A stretch of 33,061 nucleotides of DNA from Corallococcus interemptor. Lineage in GTDB: Bacteria > Myxococcota > Myxococcia > Myxococcales > Myxococcaceae. The stretch covers positions 1 to 33,061 of the forward strand of contig NZ_RAWM01000099.1 in the NCBI RefSeq assembly GCF_003668875.1, given 5' to 3'. Within the stretch, counting starts at the first letter, position 1, and each line of letters opens with the position of its first letter. Positions 7,098-15,615 of this stretch are shown here, in pieces. Both the position numbers and the translations under genes were made by a program. The notes under the pieces are model-generated. The model searched no databases. It saw nothing but the letters and a program-made list of their open reading frames with translations, and had not been told where the DNA came from.

Positions 7098-8588
7098 ATG
7101 GCTGAGACCACCTACCTGAAGCGCCTGTTCACCAGCGTCCGGCTCGATCCGCCCCAGGAATCGGCGCCGATGATCACCACCAACTTCGCGCCCGCCGCGG
7201 ACGAGCAGCAGGTCACCCTGGAGAGCCGCTTCCTCTCCAGCGTCGCCGCGCTCCTGCAGAACGTGGCCCCCGTCGAGGGCCCGGACAACGCCGCCCCCCG
7301 CTTCGACAAGGGCCAGGTGCTGGACGTCATCAGCCGCATCGATCGCATGATCGACGCGCAGATGAACGAGATCCTCCACAACGAGACCTTCCAGAAGCTG
7401 GAGTCCACGTGGCGCGGCCTGGACGACCTGGTCAGCCACACCAACTTCAAGGCCAACATCGCCATCGACATCCTGGACGTCGGCAAGGATGAGCTGGCGG
7501 AGGACTTCGAGAACAACTCCAGCAACATCTTCGCCGGGGCGCTGTTCGACAAGGTCTACATCCAGGAGTACGACCAGTACGGCGGCCGTCCCTTTGGCGC
7601 CATCGTCGGCCTGTACGACTTCTCCTCGTCGCCCGCGGACCTGACCTGGCTGCAGCGCATGGCGAAGATCTCCAACGCCGCGCACGCGCCGTTCATCTCC
7701 GCCGTGAACCACAAGTTCTTCGGCTGCGAGACCATCGAGGAGATGGAGGCCATCAAGAACCTGGAGGGCGTGCTCGCCCACCCGCGGTTCGGCCGCTGGA
7801 ACGCGTTCCGCGACACGGAGGAGGCCGCGTACGTGGGCCTGACCTTCCCGCGCTACGTGCTGCGCCTGCCCTGGCACCCGGACAAGAACCCCTGCGACGT
7901 CCTCAACTTCACCGAGACGGCCAGCGGCGACTCCAACAAGTACCTCTGGGGCAACTCCGCCATCCTGCTCGCGCGCAACATGGTGAAGGCGTTCGAGATC
8001 TCCGGCTGGTGCCAGTCCATCCGCGGCCCCAAGGGCGGCGGTCTCATCTCCGGCCTGCCGGTGGACACCTTCACCCTGCGCGGCCAGGAGGAGATCAAGG
8101 CCCCGGTGGAGATCGCCATCCCGGACTACCGCGAGTACGAGTTCGCGCGCAGCGGCTTCATCCCGCTCGTGTACCGCAAGGGTTCCAGCGACGCGACGTT
8201 CTTCAGCACCCAGTCCGCCAAGGTGGCCAAGACGTTCAAGGACCCCAAGGACTCGGAGAACTCGCAGCTCGTCACGAACCTGGCCTACACGTTCTCCATC
8301 ACGCGGCTGGCGCACTACGTGAAGTGCATCATGCGCGACAACATCGGCAACACGGCGGACGCGCCCTACATCCAGCGGCAGCTGGACTCGTGGCTGTCCA
8401 ACTACGTCACCACCGTGGCCAACCCGGACGACCTCACCGTGCGCCGCTTCCCGTTCAAGGCGAGCAGCGTGGTGGTGTTCCCGCGCCCCGGTGAGATCGG
8501 CTGGTACGACTGCAAGCTGGCCGTGCTCCCGCACATCCAGTTCGAAGGCCTCAACGTGGAGCTGATGCTCGAGTCGCGGCTCGGATAA
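7098..8588 (+). CDS. tssC: TssC (VipB/ImpC), T6SS contractile sheath large subunit
   Basis: Seen: 496 residues, the normal length for TssC, with AAGGA about 10 bases before the ATG. Characteristic segments include 'FQKLESTWRGLDDLV' (about 95-110), 'PFGAIVGLYDFSSSPAD', 'APFISAVNHKFFGCETIEEM' and the C-terminal 'FPRPGEIGWYDCKLAVLPH' (about 462-480). Known: TssC forms most of the sheath wall; in many systems ClpV recycles the contracted sheath. Inferred: fully intact. Follows tssB and precedes the tube gene, the usual sheath-tube order. A stem-loop sits between its stop and the next gene. Confidence 0.95.
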   Translation: MAETTYLKRLFTSVRLDPPQESAPMITTNFAPAADEQQVTLESRFLSSVAALLQNVAPVEGPDNAAPRFDKGQVLDVISRIDRMIDAQMNEILHNETFQKLESTWRGLDDLVSHTNFKANIAIDILDVGKDELAEDFENNSSNIFAGALFDKVYIQEYDQYGGRPFGAIVGLYDFSSSPADLTWLQRMAKISNAAHAPFISAVNHKFFGCETIEEMEAIKNLEGVLAHPRFGRWNAFRDTEEAAYVGLTFPRYVLRLPWHPDKNPCDVLNFTETASGDSNKYLWGNSAILLARNMVKAFEISGWCQSIRGPKGGGLISGLPVDTFTLRGQEEIKAPVEIAIPDYREYEFARSGFIPLVYRKGSSDATFFSTQSAKVAKTFKDPKDSENSQLVTNLAYTFSITRLAHYVKCIMRDNIGNTADAPYIQRQLDSWLSNYVTTVANPDDLTVRRFPFKASSVVVFPRPGEIGWYDCKLAVLPHIQFEGLNVELMLESRLG

Positions 8589-8602
8589 GCCGCACCCCAC
8601 TT

Positions 8603-8624
8603 GGGGCAGGTGAGTGCCTGCCCC
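8603..8624 (+). terminator. Stem-loop between tssC and the hcp-like gene
   Basis: Seen: a perfect 8-bp stem, GGGGCAGG (8603-8610) with CCTGCCCC (8617-8624) around a TGAGTG loop; it can be extended by TT/AA pairs over a CC bulge. No T-run follows. In an operon this fits an mRNA-processing or stabilising element or a partial attenuator better than a true terminator. Confidence 0.45.
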
Positions 8625-8643
8625 CCAACCCCTGGAGTGACAG

Positions 8644-9228
8644 ATGCCCCAGTTTTCGCGCAGCCTGGACGTGTATCAGGGCTTCAACTTCAAGAAGGAC
8701 AAGCAGTCCCCCGTGGGCTACATCACCGCCATCACCATTGGCGGCGAGGCGCTGGCGGCGGATCAGGAGACCATCAAGGATCCTGAGAACCCGGACGCGG
8801 CCATCGCGGACAAGGTCGTCGCCGTCCTCAACCACTACCTGTGGGAGACGGGCGTGACGGACGCCATGTACTTCTCCGGCCAGGTGTCGGTGGCGAACAA
8901 GCAGAAGATCGCGGAGATGCTGCTGGGCAACTTCAGCAACATCGAAGTCAACTTCAAGTACGTCATCTACGAGTACGACCCCATCGGGAAGAAGTACTTC
9001 AAGTCCAACTTCCTCGACGCGGAGATGAAGGGCCTGCTCGAGAAGAACGGCGACGACCTGAACATGTCCGTCGCGGACAACGAGTCGCGTGAAGTGCAGT
9101 CGCCCAAGAACTTCACGTTCCAGATCGGCATCAAGCCGCAGGCGACCGAGCAGTCGCTGAACCTGGCCACCTCGGCGTCGAAGAAGATCGCGAAGAAGTG
9201 GGGCATCACCGAAGCGGCCGCCAAGTAG
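8644..9228 (+). CDS. Hcp-like T6SS tube protein (TssD), divergent
   Basis: Seen: 194 residues without signal peptide, starting 'PQFSRSLDVYQGFNFKKDKQ'. A beta-rich, Phe/Tyr/Lys-rich middle ('VNFKYVIYEYDPIGKKYF') is followed by 'NFTFQIGIKPQATEQS' and a Lys/Ala tail. I cannot match it by eye to the classical Hcp N-terminus. The assignment rests on its place directly after tssB-tssC and before tssK, its size (Hcp about 160-200), the lack of any other Hcp candidate, and the two strong hairpins that isolate it in the mRNA, as expected for a highly expressed tube protein. Known: Hcp hexamers stack into the tube that is fired out. What else: another small sheath- or tube-associated protein specific to this T6SS lineage. 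Confidence 0.65.
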   Translation: MPQFSRSLDVYQGFNFKKDKQSPVGYITAITIGGEALAADQETIKDPENPDAAIADKVVAVLNHYLWETGVTDAMYFSGQVSVANKQKIAEMLLGNFSNIEVNFKYVIYEYDPIGKKYFKSNFLDAEMKGLLEKNGDDLNMSVADNESREVQSPKNFTFQIGIKPQATEQSLNLATSASKKIAKKWGITEAAAK

Positions 9229-9250
9229 CGTTGGCCGCGGTCCGAGCCTA

Positions 9251-9291
9251 GAACCGGCCGGGAGCAGGACTTCTGGCTCCCGGCCGGGTTC
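9251..9291 (+). terminator. Strong stem-loop between the hcp-like gene and tssK
   Basis: Seen: GAACCGGCCGGGAGC (9251-9265) faces GCTCCCGGCCGGGTTC (9276-9291) across a 10-base loop. The 15-bp stem has a single bulged G. No T-run follows and transcription must continue into tssK unless another promoter exists. Inferred: partial terminator or 3' stabiliser that sets a high tube-to-baseplate ratio. Confidence 0.6.
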
Positions 9292-9318
9292 AAGGCGGGT
9301 GGAAGGAAACCAAGGCGT

Positions 9319-10569
9319 ATGCAGCGGTACAAGCTCGCACGGGTCCGCTGGCATGTTGGCCAGACGCTTCTTCCGGAGCATTTCGTCGCGCAGGAGGACG
9401 CGCTGGACGCGGAGATCCGCCTCCATGCCACCCTGTCCGGCCTGCCGTCCTACGGCGTCGCGAACCTGGCCTGGAACGAGTCGCTCTTGCAGAGCGGCAG
9501 CCTGTCCATCTCCGCGCTCACCGTCGTCACCAAGGCCGGGGACCTCCTGGACGTCCCGGGCAACGCCGTCATCTCCCCGCTGTCGCTGGAGGCCGTGGGC
9601 AAGACGGAGTTCATCGTCTACCTGCACGTGCTGAAGGAGACCGTCAGCGCGGAGGGCATCCGCCTGTACGCGGATGATCCGCCGGTGCTCCAGCGCGTGC
9701 TGCACAAGCTGCAGCTGTCCACGGAGCCGGTGCTGGACGGCACCATCGCGTCGCTGGGCCTGGCCGCCGTGTCCCAGGACGAGGACGGCGCGTGGCACAC
9801 GTCCCCGGACTGGGTGCCGGCGCTCCTGCTGGTGGGGCCCAACCCCTTCCTGGAGCGGCTGCTCACCACGCTGGACGATTTGCTGGATCAGGTCCGCCAG
9901 CAGCTGCTCACCAACATCTCGGACACGTACCTGCGCACGGACCGGCTCACCAACGCGCGCCGGGCGCTCTTTGAAGTCCAGCGGCTGATCGCCCTGCGCC
10001 GGGACATGTTCCGGCAGGTGTACGTGCACCCGTACCACCTGTTCGACGGCTTGCGCCGGCTGTACTTCGAGGCGTGCTGCTACCTGGAGATGCTCCCGGA
10101 CGAGCAGATGCCGGTGTACCAGCACGACGCGCTGAACGAGTCGCTGGGCGGGTGGATCCGCCTGCTCACGCGCAGCTTCCAGCCGGAGGCCACGCGCTCC
10201 ACGCACAAGGCCTTCCAGGCGAAGGAGGGGCAGTTCCAGATGACGCCGCTGCCGCCGGAGATCCGCTCCGCCAGCGAGGCGTACCTCCTGGTGCAGCGCA
10301 CCCAGCCCGGCGAGCGCACGCCGCTGGACGGCGTGAAGCTGGCCAGCCCCTCGCGGCTGCCGCTGGTGCGCCGCCAGGCCCTGAAGGGCGTGCCCTTCAA
10401 GCACGTGCCGTATCCGTCCTTCCCGCACGCGCTGGGGCCGGAGATCGACTGGTATCTCCTCAGCAACGGCGAGGAGTGGCAGCACGCGCTGCGCGAGGAC
10501 GGCCTGGCCTTCTACGTGACGCCCGCGCTCAGGGGCGCCCAGACGTCGCTGTTCTGGCGGAGGAGCTGA
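9319..10569 (+). CDS. tssK: TssK (ImpJ/VasE), baseplate-to-membrane connector
   Basis: Seen: 416 residues, close to the usual 440. The start 'ARVRWHVGQTLLPEHFVAQED' is the TssK hallmark (normally W-x-x-G-x-x-L-x-P-x-H-F-Q-x-Q-D). A middle helical part contains 'LTTLDDLLDQVRQQLLTN', and a C-terminal domain ends 'FYVTPALRGAQTSLFWRRS'. AAGGAAA lies about 10 bases before the ATG. Known: TssK trimers link the TssFG baseplate to TssL and TssM. Neighbours: follows the tube gene after a hairpin and lies 6 bases before tssE. Nothing missing is apparent. Confidence 0.9.
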   Translation: MQRYKLARVRWHVGQTLLPEHFVAQEDALDAEIRLHATLSGLPSYGVANLAWNESLLQSGSLSISALTVVTKAGDLLDVPGNAVISPLSLEAVGKTEFIVYLHVLKETVSAEGIRLYADDPPVLQRVLHKLQLSTEPVLDGTIASLGLAAVSQDEDGAWHTSPDWVPALLLVGPNPFLERLLTTLDDLLDQVRQQLLTNISDTYLRTDRLTNARRALFEVQRLIALRRDMFRQVYVHPYHLFDGLRRLYFEACCYLEMLPDEQMPVYQHDALNESLGGWIRLLTRSFQPEATRSTHKAFQAKEGQFQMTPLPPEIRSASEAYLLVQRTQPGERTPLDGVKLASPSRLPLVRRQALKGVPFKHVPYPSFPHALGPEIDWYLLSNGEEWQHALREDGLAFYVTPALRGAQTSLFWRRS

Positions 10570-10575
10570 AAGCCC

Positions 10576-10965
10576 ATGGGGCGCGCACCGTTCCTGGACA
10601 AGTTCGCGGCCCGCAAGGACGGCGCCAACACGCGCGACAGCCTGGAGCACGTGATGCGCAACATCGAGGCCGTGCTCAACACGAAGAAGGGCTACGGCTA
10701 CTTCATGCACGACTTCGGGCTGGGCGGGTACACGGAGAAGCTGGGCACGCGCGAGCTGGTCGAAGCGCTCACCGCTGAGATCCAGCAGGAAATCACCCAG
10801 CACGAGCCCCGGCTGGTGGACCCGGAGGTGAAGCTGCGCGGCCGCGACAGCGCGCTGTGGCTCTACTTCGACTGCAAGGGCACCTTCGACGGGCAGCCCT
10901 GCCACCTGTCGCTGATGTTCCACTCCACCACCGGCCGGGTGCGCGTGCAGGCGGAGGACACCTGA
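10576..10965 (+). CDS. tssE: TssE, gp25-like baseplate protein
   Basis: Seen: 129 residues of the GPW/gp25 fold type. 'DSLEHVMRNIEAVLNTKKGYG' gives the first helices, followed by 'YFMHDFGLGGYTE' and 'EITQHEPRLVDPEVKLRG' (about 70-90), then two C-terminal beta strands. Known: TssE, like phage gp25, nucleates the sheath on the baseplate. The normal 'EPRL' core is kept. The stop overlaps the start of vgrG in the arrangement TGATG, so the two are probably translationally coupled. Confidence 0.9.
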   Translation: MGRAPFLDKFAARKDGANTRDSLEHVMRNIEAVLNTKKGYGYFMHDFGLGGYTEKLGTRELVEALTAEIQQEITQHEPRLVDPEVKLRGRDSALWLYFDCKGTFDGQPCHLSLMFHSTTGRVRVQAEDT

Positions 10966-12638
10966 TGGCCTTCGCCGACCGCCTGGACCTGGGCCTGACG
11001 CTCACCATTGGCGGGACGGCGCACGCCATCCCCTCGTCGGACGTGCTCGCCTTCGAGCTGGATCTGCACGGCTGGGGGCACGAGGGGCGGGTGGAGTTCC
11101 GCGTCCTCGACGAGACGGCGCACGGCGGCCAGAAGCAGGACAAGCTGCTGGCGGACTTCCTCAAGCCGGACCTGGCGGAGGTGGCGCTGGAGCTCAAGGC
11201 CGTGCACTCCGACACGGCGACGAAGCCCACCTTCACGTCGCTGAAGGTGAAGGGGCTGGTGCAGGAGAAGGCCCTCACGGAGGAGTCCGTCGCCCAGGCC
11301 AAGGGCGCGGGCATCACCTACCGGCACTACACCGTCCGCTTCGTGGATCCCGCGCGGCTGCTCTGGACGCAGCATCATCCCTGCGTGCTCTACACGCAGA
11401 AGACGCTGCAGGACGTGCTGGACGCGCACAAGGGCGACAAGATTGCCCTGGCCAATGACTGGGCGGCGCAACTGGACAAGACGCTGCCGCTCATCTTCCT
11501 GGGCCTGTCCCCGGAGTCCGGCGCCAGCTTCTACGACTGGGCCATCTGGTTCACGCACACGCGCAACGGCGTGCTGGCGTACGACTACACGGCGCAGGGC
11601 TACCAGTTCCGCGCGGCCAAGGACGCCAGCGCCACGCCCATCACCCTGCGCGCGGCGGACGTGGAGCGCGTGTCGGTGGTGTTCCCGGAGGTGGCGCGCC
11701 ACGACGTGGCCGTCCTCAACGCCGCCGCGGAGAGCCCCAAGAACCAGGCCATCACCAACGCCCAGGCCGTCACCGGCGTCCGCCAGGACGTGCTCCTGCG
11801 CACGGACATCGCGGACGACGTGCAGGCCCGCGTGACGCTGGAGACGGCGCGCCTGAAGATCCGCGGCCTGGAGGTGGAGCTGGACTGGAACCGCTTCCCG
11901 GCGGTGGCCTTCGCCCCGGGCGCGCTGGTGAAGCTGCCGGAGACGGCCGGCTGGACGGCCGCGGGCGTGCCGGCCACGCAGGACTTCCGGGTGCGCCGGA
12001 TGAACCTGCGCGCGGAGCCGCTGCCCGTGGAAGAGGGCGAGCTTCCGGCGGGCGGGGAAGGGGAGGAGCCCGTCCGGCGGCCCAAGCCGGAGAGCCGCTT
12101 CCTCATCACCTTCACCACGCGGCTGGAGAAGAAGGCGGAAGCGCACGTGGACCTGCCGCCCTTCACCGCGCCGGTGTACCCGCGCTTCGTGGAGGGGCTG
12201 GTCGTCAGCGAGGTGGGCGAGAAGAAGGACGAGACCTGGCAGGCGTACACGGACGACGCCACCTCGCTGGACAGCTACAAGGTCAAGCTGCCGCTCTTCG
12301 CGAACCAGATTGTCCAGGTGCCCTTCAACGCGAACCTGCAGCCGGGGCACTTCTACTTCCCGGCCTACAAGGGCGCCCGGGTGCTGGTGGCGCTGGACTT
12401 CCTGCGCGCCTGGCTCAAGCGCCACCTGGACTGGCGCGCGGGCGCGCGGCTGCCCTCGGACGGGCAGGGCGTGCACCTGCTCGTCGGCAAGACGACGACA
12501 AGCGGCACGTCCATGCGGCACTTCTACGAGGACAACAAGCCGCTGTGGCGCCTGCAGCGCACGAACGAAAGCGACACGGAGAAGGTCGAGCTCAAGGAAG
12601 GCAACCTGCTCATCCTGGTGAAGGAAGAGTCCGCCTGA
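10965..12638 (+). CDS. vgrG: VgrG-like spike hub (TssI) without its own needle
   Basis: Seen: an ATG overlapping the tssE stop gives 557 residues. The N-terminal 400 form the gp27-like hub ('LGLTLTIGGTAHAIP', 'VRFVDPARLLWTQHHP', 'SFYDWAIWFTHTRNG'). From about 415 a gp5-like OB part follows ('PVYPRFVEGLVVSEVG', 'LPLFANQIVQVPFNANLQPG', 'GARVLVALDFL'), with 'FYEDNKPLWRLQRTNESDT' near the end. The protein stops right after the OB part ('EGNLLILVKEESA'). The usual beta-helical needle is absent and instead appears as the separate next gene. Paralogous over its whole length to the VgrG at 22392-24317. Known: VgrG trimers form the spike at the end of the Hcp tube. Confidence 0.9.
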   Translation: MAFADRLDLGLTLTIGGTAHAIPSSDVLAFELDLHGWGHEGRVEFRVLDETAHGGQKQDKLLADFLKPDLAEVALELKAVHSDTATKPTFTSLKVKGLVQEKALTEESVAQAKGAGITYRHYTVRFVDPARLLWTQHHPCVLYTQKTLQDVLDAHKGDKIALANDWAAQLDKTLPLIFLGLSPESGASFYDWAIWFTHTRNGVLAYDYTAQGYQFRAAKDASATPITLRAADVERVSVVFPEVARHDVAVLNAAAESPKNQAITNAQAVTGVRQDVLLRTDIADDVQARVTLETARLKIRGLEVELDWNRFPAVAFAPGALVKLPETAGWTAAGVPATQDFRVRRMNLRAEPLPVEEGELPAGGEGEEPVRRPKPESRFLITFTTRLEKKAEAHVDLPPFTAPVYPRFVEGLVVSEVGEKKDETWQAYTDDATSLDSYKVKLPLFANQIVQVPFNANLQPGHFYFPAYKGARVLVALDFLRAWLKRHLDWRAGARLPSDGQGVHLLVGKTTTSGTSMRHFYEDNKPLWRLQRTNESDTEKVELKEGNLLILVKEESA

Positions 12639-12651
12639 GGCGGGAGGGACG

Positions 12652-13278
12652 ATGGGAGCTTCAGGACCGGGAGCGGCAGGCACGCTGGTCTGCAAGATCG
12701 AACTGGACAAGAAGGGCGGCATCACCGTCCAGGTCGAGAATGGGGATGATCAGATCACCCAGACCATCGTGATGGACGGCACCAGCATCACCATCACGGT
12801 GAAGGGCCAGCAGGAGACGAGCACCATCGTGCAGAAGCAGGACAGCATCGTGGTGACGGTGAAGGACCTCACCTTCGACACCGACACGATCACCATGAAG
12901 TCCAAGGGCGTCTCCAAGTGGACCAGCCAGGACACGCTCACGGTGGAGAGCACCAAGGACATGACGCTCAAGACGAGCGCCAAGCTCACGCAGACGGCCA
13001 CCAGCGACGCGAAGCTGTCCTCCAGCGCGAACGTGAACATCGAGGCCACGTCCAAGCTGGCCATGAAGGGCAACATGGGCGCGGAGATGGTGACCTCCGG
13101 CGGTGAGGCGAAGGTGGACGGCGTGACGCTGAAGCTCGCCGGCAAGTCGCAGGCTGAGATGACCGGCGCGATGACCAAGGTGGCCGGCACCGGGAAGCTC
13201 GACCTGGAAAGCTCCGGCATGGCGAACCTCAAGGGCTCCATCACCAGCGTGGGCGGCACCCTGGTGAAGCTGGGCTGA
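12652..13278 (+). CDS. Stand-alone VgrG/gp5-type beta-needle protein
   Basis: Seen: 208 residues with an excellent ribosome site (GGGAGG, 12643-12648). After a short Gly/Ala-rich start the whole protein is a Thr/Ser/Lys/Val ladder with two-residue periodicity ('TITVKGQQETSTIVQKQDS', 'LTVESTKDMTLKTSAKLT', 'VNIEATSKLAMKGNMGAEM', 'ANLKGSITSVGGTLVKLG'). Known: this pattern is that of the triple-stranded beta-helix of phage gp5 and the C-terminal needle of VgrG. Inferred: it completes the spike encoded by the gene 13 bases upstream as a separate chain, and would carry the PAAR-like tip. No enzymatic or toxic domain is present at its end. Confidence 0.82.
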   Translation: MGASGPGAAGTLVCKIELDKKGGITVQVENGDDQITQTIVMDGTSITITVKGQQETSTIVQKQDSIVVTVKDLTFDTDTITMKSKGVSKWTSQDTLTVESTKDMTLKTSAKLTQTATSDAKLSSSANVNIEATSKLAMKGNMGAEMVTSGGEAKVDGVTLKLAGKSQAEMTGAMTKVAGTGKLDLESSGMANLKGSITSVGGTLVKLG

Positions 13279-13314
13279 CATGGCAACGATTGACGTACGG
13301 CGGGAGAGCGGGCG

Positions 13315-14961
13315 GTGAAGGATTTCTCCGAGAAGATCTACCTGGACTTCCTGTCGGAGCTGGACGGGCTGGAGCGCTTCCGGCAGCGCTTCCAGGAGCG
13401 GCACCCGGCGGCTCCGTTGGACCGCGAGGACCCGGACGTGCGCCGCCTCATCGAGGCGATGGCGTTCTTCTCCGTGCAGACGCGGCACGCCACGCTGCAC
13501 AACCTGCGCTCCACCTGGCGCCGGCTGTTCGCGGGCTTCTTCGACTTCCTCCTGGAGCCCGTGCCCGCCGCCGCCATGGCGCAGGCCGTGCCCACGGAGA
13601 AGATGGTGGAGCCGGTGCTCCTCACCCGGGGCACGGAGCTGCGCCTGACGCCCGCGGAGGGCGTGGCGGGCTCCTTCCGGCTCCAGCGCGACCTGCGCGT
13701 GCTGCCCATCTTCCTCAAGGGCACGGACGTGGTGCCGCAGGTGCGAAGCGGCCACCGGCTCATCCTGCGCTTCGAGTCCCGCTTCGCGCGCAAGGACCCC
13801 ATCGACGTGCTCAGCCTGCACGTGCGGCACCTGGACGACTACCGCTCGTCGCTGGCGGTGTTCCATGCGCTGCGCAAGCACGTGAAGCAGGTGAGCGTCG
13901 TCTACGACGAGGAGGCGGACGAGCACTCCGTGGGCAGCCCCTGCGAGGTGTCCTTCAACCGCGACCCGCCCGCGCCGGACGACAGCGGCCTCTACGCGCA
14001 CCCGTTCCAGCGCCTGCGCGCCTTCTTCCAGTTCCCGGAGCAGCAGCTCTTCGTGCACGTGAAGGTGCCGCCGCCGCGCGGCAGCTCCTGGATGCGCTTC
14101 TGCATCTGCCTGGACCTGGACAAGGACTGGAACATCGGCCGCTCGCTGCACCCGGACTTCTTCCAGCTCTTCACGGTGCCGGTCGTGAACCTCAAGGCGG
14201 AGCCCGCGCAGGTGGTGGTGGCGGACGGCACGCGCGCGGAGCACCCCATCATCAGCATGAGCGCGGGGCGCGAGTTCACCCTGCACTCGGTGACGGGCGT
14301 CTTCGAGATGACCAAGGCGGGCCTGGCGCCCCTGAGGCCCGCGTTCCTGCCCGGCAAGGGCCCCAGCTACGAGGTGGACGAGACCTTCGATGAGAAGCTC
14401 GCGTCCCGGCAGAGCCTCATCGTGCGCATGCCGGAGGCCTTCACCGCGCCCCGCAAGATCGTGCTGGAGGCGCTGTGGCACCAGCCGCAGTTCTCCGCGC
14501 AGGCGGCGGGCAGGGTGGAGGTGTCCATCCCGGGCCGTCACCTCGAGGGCCTGAAATGGCAGACGGTGGGCAGCCTCCAGCCCCACCGCGACAGCGTGCT
14601 ACGGGATGATGTCGAGGCGCTGACGCAATTCCTCGCATGGAAGGCGAAGCCCACGCTGGGCCGGGACGAGGTGGTCGCCCTGCTGGGTCACCTGGGGACC
14701 CCCGCGGAGAGCCCGTTCCGCCGCGTCCTTCCCTGGCTCAAGGAGTTGAAGTTCAGTGTGGTGCCCGACAGCGCGCTCAAGGGTTCGGGGCTCCGCCACG
14801 CCTACGAGGCCGTGATGGAGCCTTTCGACCAGAGCTTCGAGCCTGTCGTCATCTGCTTTCTTGAGCAGTTGAGGGACCTGCTTGATGCTTGGAACAACGA
14901 GGCGACCGTTGATCTCAAGGCCTCGGTGGCTGGGTTGGGGCCGCTACAGCTTCCAACATAG
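13315..14961 (+). CDS. tssF: TssF (ImpG/VasA), baseplate wedge protein
   Basis: Seen: a GTG start at 13315 with GGGAG 8 bases upstream, 548 residues. The N-terminus 'YLDFLSELDGLERFRQRFQ' followed by 'REDPDVRRLIEAMAFFSVQTR' (about 8-65) is diagnostic of TssF (normally 'YYxxEL...DPDVERLLEGFAFL'). Known: two TssF with one TssG form the wedge of the T6SS baseplate. The length is slightly below the usual 580-620. Odd: a 12-codon ORF (13280-13318) starts just after the needle gene and stops in GTGA with the tssF start. This could couple translation, or show that the start is mis-set by a few codons. Confidence 0.88.
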   Translation: MKDFSEKIYLDFLSELDGLERFRQRFQERHPAAPLDREDPDVRRLIEAMAFFSVQTRHATLHNLRSTWRRLFAGFFDFLLEPVPAAAMAQAVPTEKMVEPVLLTRGTELRLTPAEGVAGSFRLQRDLRVLPIFLKGTDVVPQVRSGHRLILRFESRFARKDPIDVLSLHVRHLDDYRSSLAVFHALRKHVKQVSVVYDEEADEHSVGSPCEVSFNRDPPAPDDSGLYAHPFQRLRAFFQFPEQQLFVHVKVPPPRGSSWMRFCICLDLDKDWNIGRSLHPDFFQLFTVPVVNLKAEPAQVVVADGTRAEHPIISMSAGREFTLHSVTGVFEMTKAGLAPLRPAFLPGKGPSYEVDETFDEKLASRQSLIVRMPEAFTAPRKIVLEALWHQPQFSAQAAGRVEVSIPGRHLEGLKWQTVGSLQPHRDSVLRDDVEALTQFLAWKAKPTLGRDEVVALLGHLGTPAESPFRRVLPWLKELKFSVVPDSALKGSGLRHAYEAVMEPFDQSFEPVVICFLEQLRDLLDAWNNEATVDLKASVAGLGPLQLPT

Positions 14962-14973
14962 ACAAACATCCCC

Positions 14974-15615
14974 ATGAAACTGGAGCATTGGAACGCACTC
15001 CTGGCCACGCAGCGACGCGTGCGCCAGCTCCTCGACCGGGCCCTGCCCGCCGAGTCTGCCCCGGGTGCGCGCCGTCCGCAGGGCAGGGTGGGGCAGGAGG
15101 CGCTGGGCCACCTGGAGCAGGCGCTGATGGTGGAACTGGAGCGCCTGCGCGCCGCGTTCGGCGAGGACATGCAGCCCGACGAGGTGGAGGATCTGATCCG
15201 TCCCTTCGTCTTCTTCCTGGATGAGTGGGTGCTGCGGCGGCTGGCGGACGCGGAGCAACATCTCTGGCCGCTCCTGCAGCAGAACCTGTTTCAGGTTGAT
15301 GCAGGCGGAGACCTCTTCTACGACTTCGTGGAAGAGAAGTTGCGCCGCAACGACACCCCGCCCATCGTCTTCGAGATGATCCGTTTCTGCCTGGCCGCGG
15401 GCTTCACCGGCCGCCTCGTGGGGCAGCCGGAGCGCATCCGGGACCTGAAGGACCGCATCTCCCAGCGCATCCCGCAGCCCGCGGCCATGGCGCCGCCCGC
15501 GCCGGTGGTGCCGCCCTCGGTGCCCACCGTCTACGACTTCCCGGTGCACTACTACGCCGTGACGGCGGCCATCGTCCTGGGGCTGCCCGTCCTCCTGTGG
15601 TGGGTCTCCAATTGA
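14974..15615 (+). CDS. tssL: TssL (DotU/IcmH-like), inner-membrane T6SS protein
   Basis: Seen: 213 residues. A cytoplasmic helical domain carries the DotU-like pattern 'RPFVFFLDEWVLRRLADAEQHLWPLLQQNLF' split around about residues 74-104, and 'FYDFVEEKLRR'. A Pro-rich linker (about 170-187) then leads to one C-terminal transmembrane helix (about 192-210). There is no periplasmic OmpA-like domain, so it is the short form of TssL and peptidoglycan anchoring must come from elsewhere. Known: TssL dimers sit with TssM and TssJ in the membrane complex and contact TssK. It lies 12 bases after tssF. Confidence 0.9.
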   Translation: MKLEHWNALLATQRRVRQLLDRALPAESAPGARRPQGRVGQEALGHLEQALMVELERLRAAFGEDMQPDEVEDLIRPFVFFLDEWVLRRLADAEQHLWPLLQQNLFQVDAGGDLFYDFVEEKLRRNDTPPIVFEMIRFCLAAGFTGRLVGQPERIRDLKDRISQRIPQPAAMAPPAPVVPPSVPTVYDFPVHYYAVTAAIVLGLPVLLWWVSN

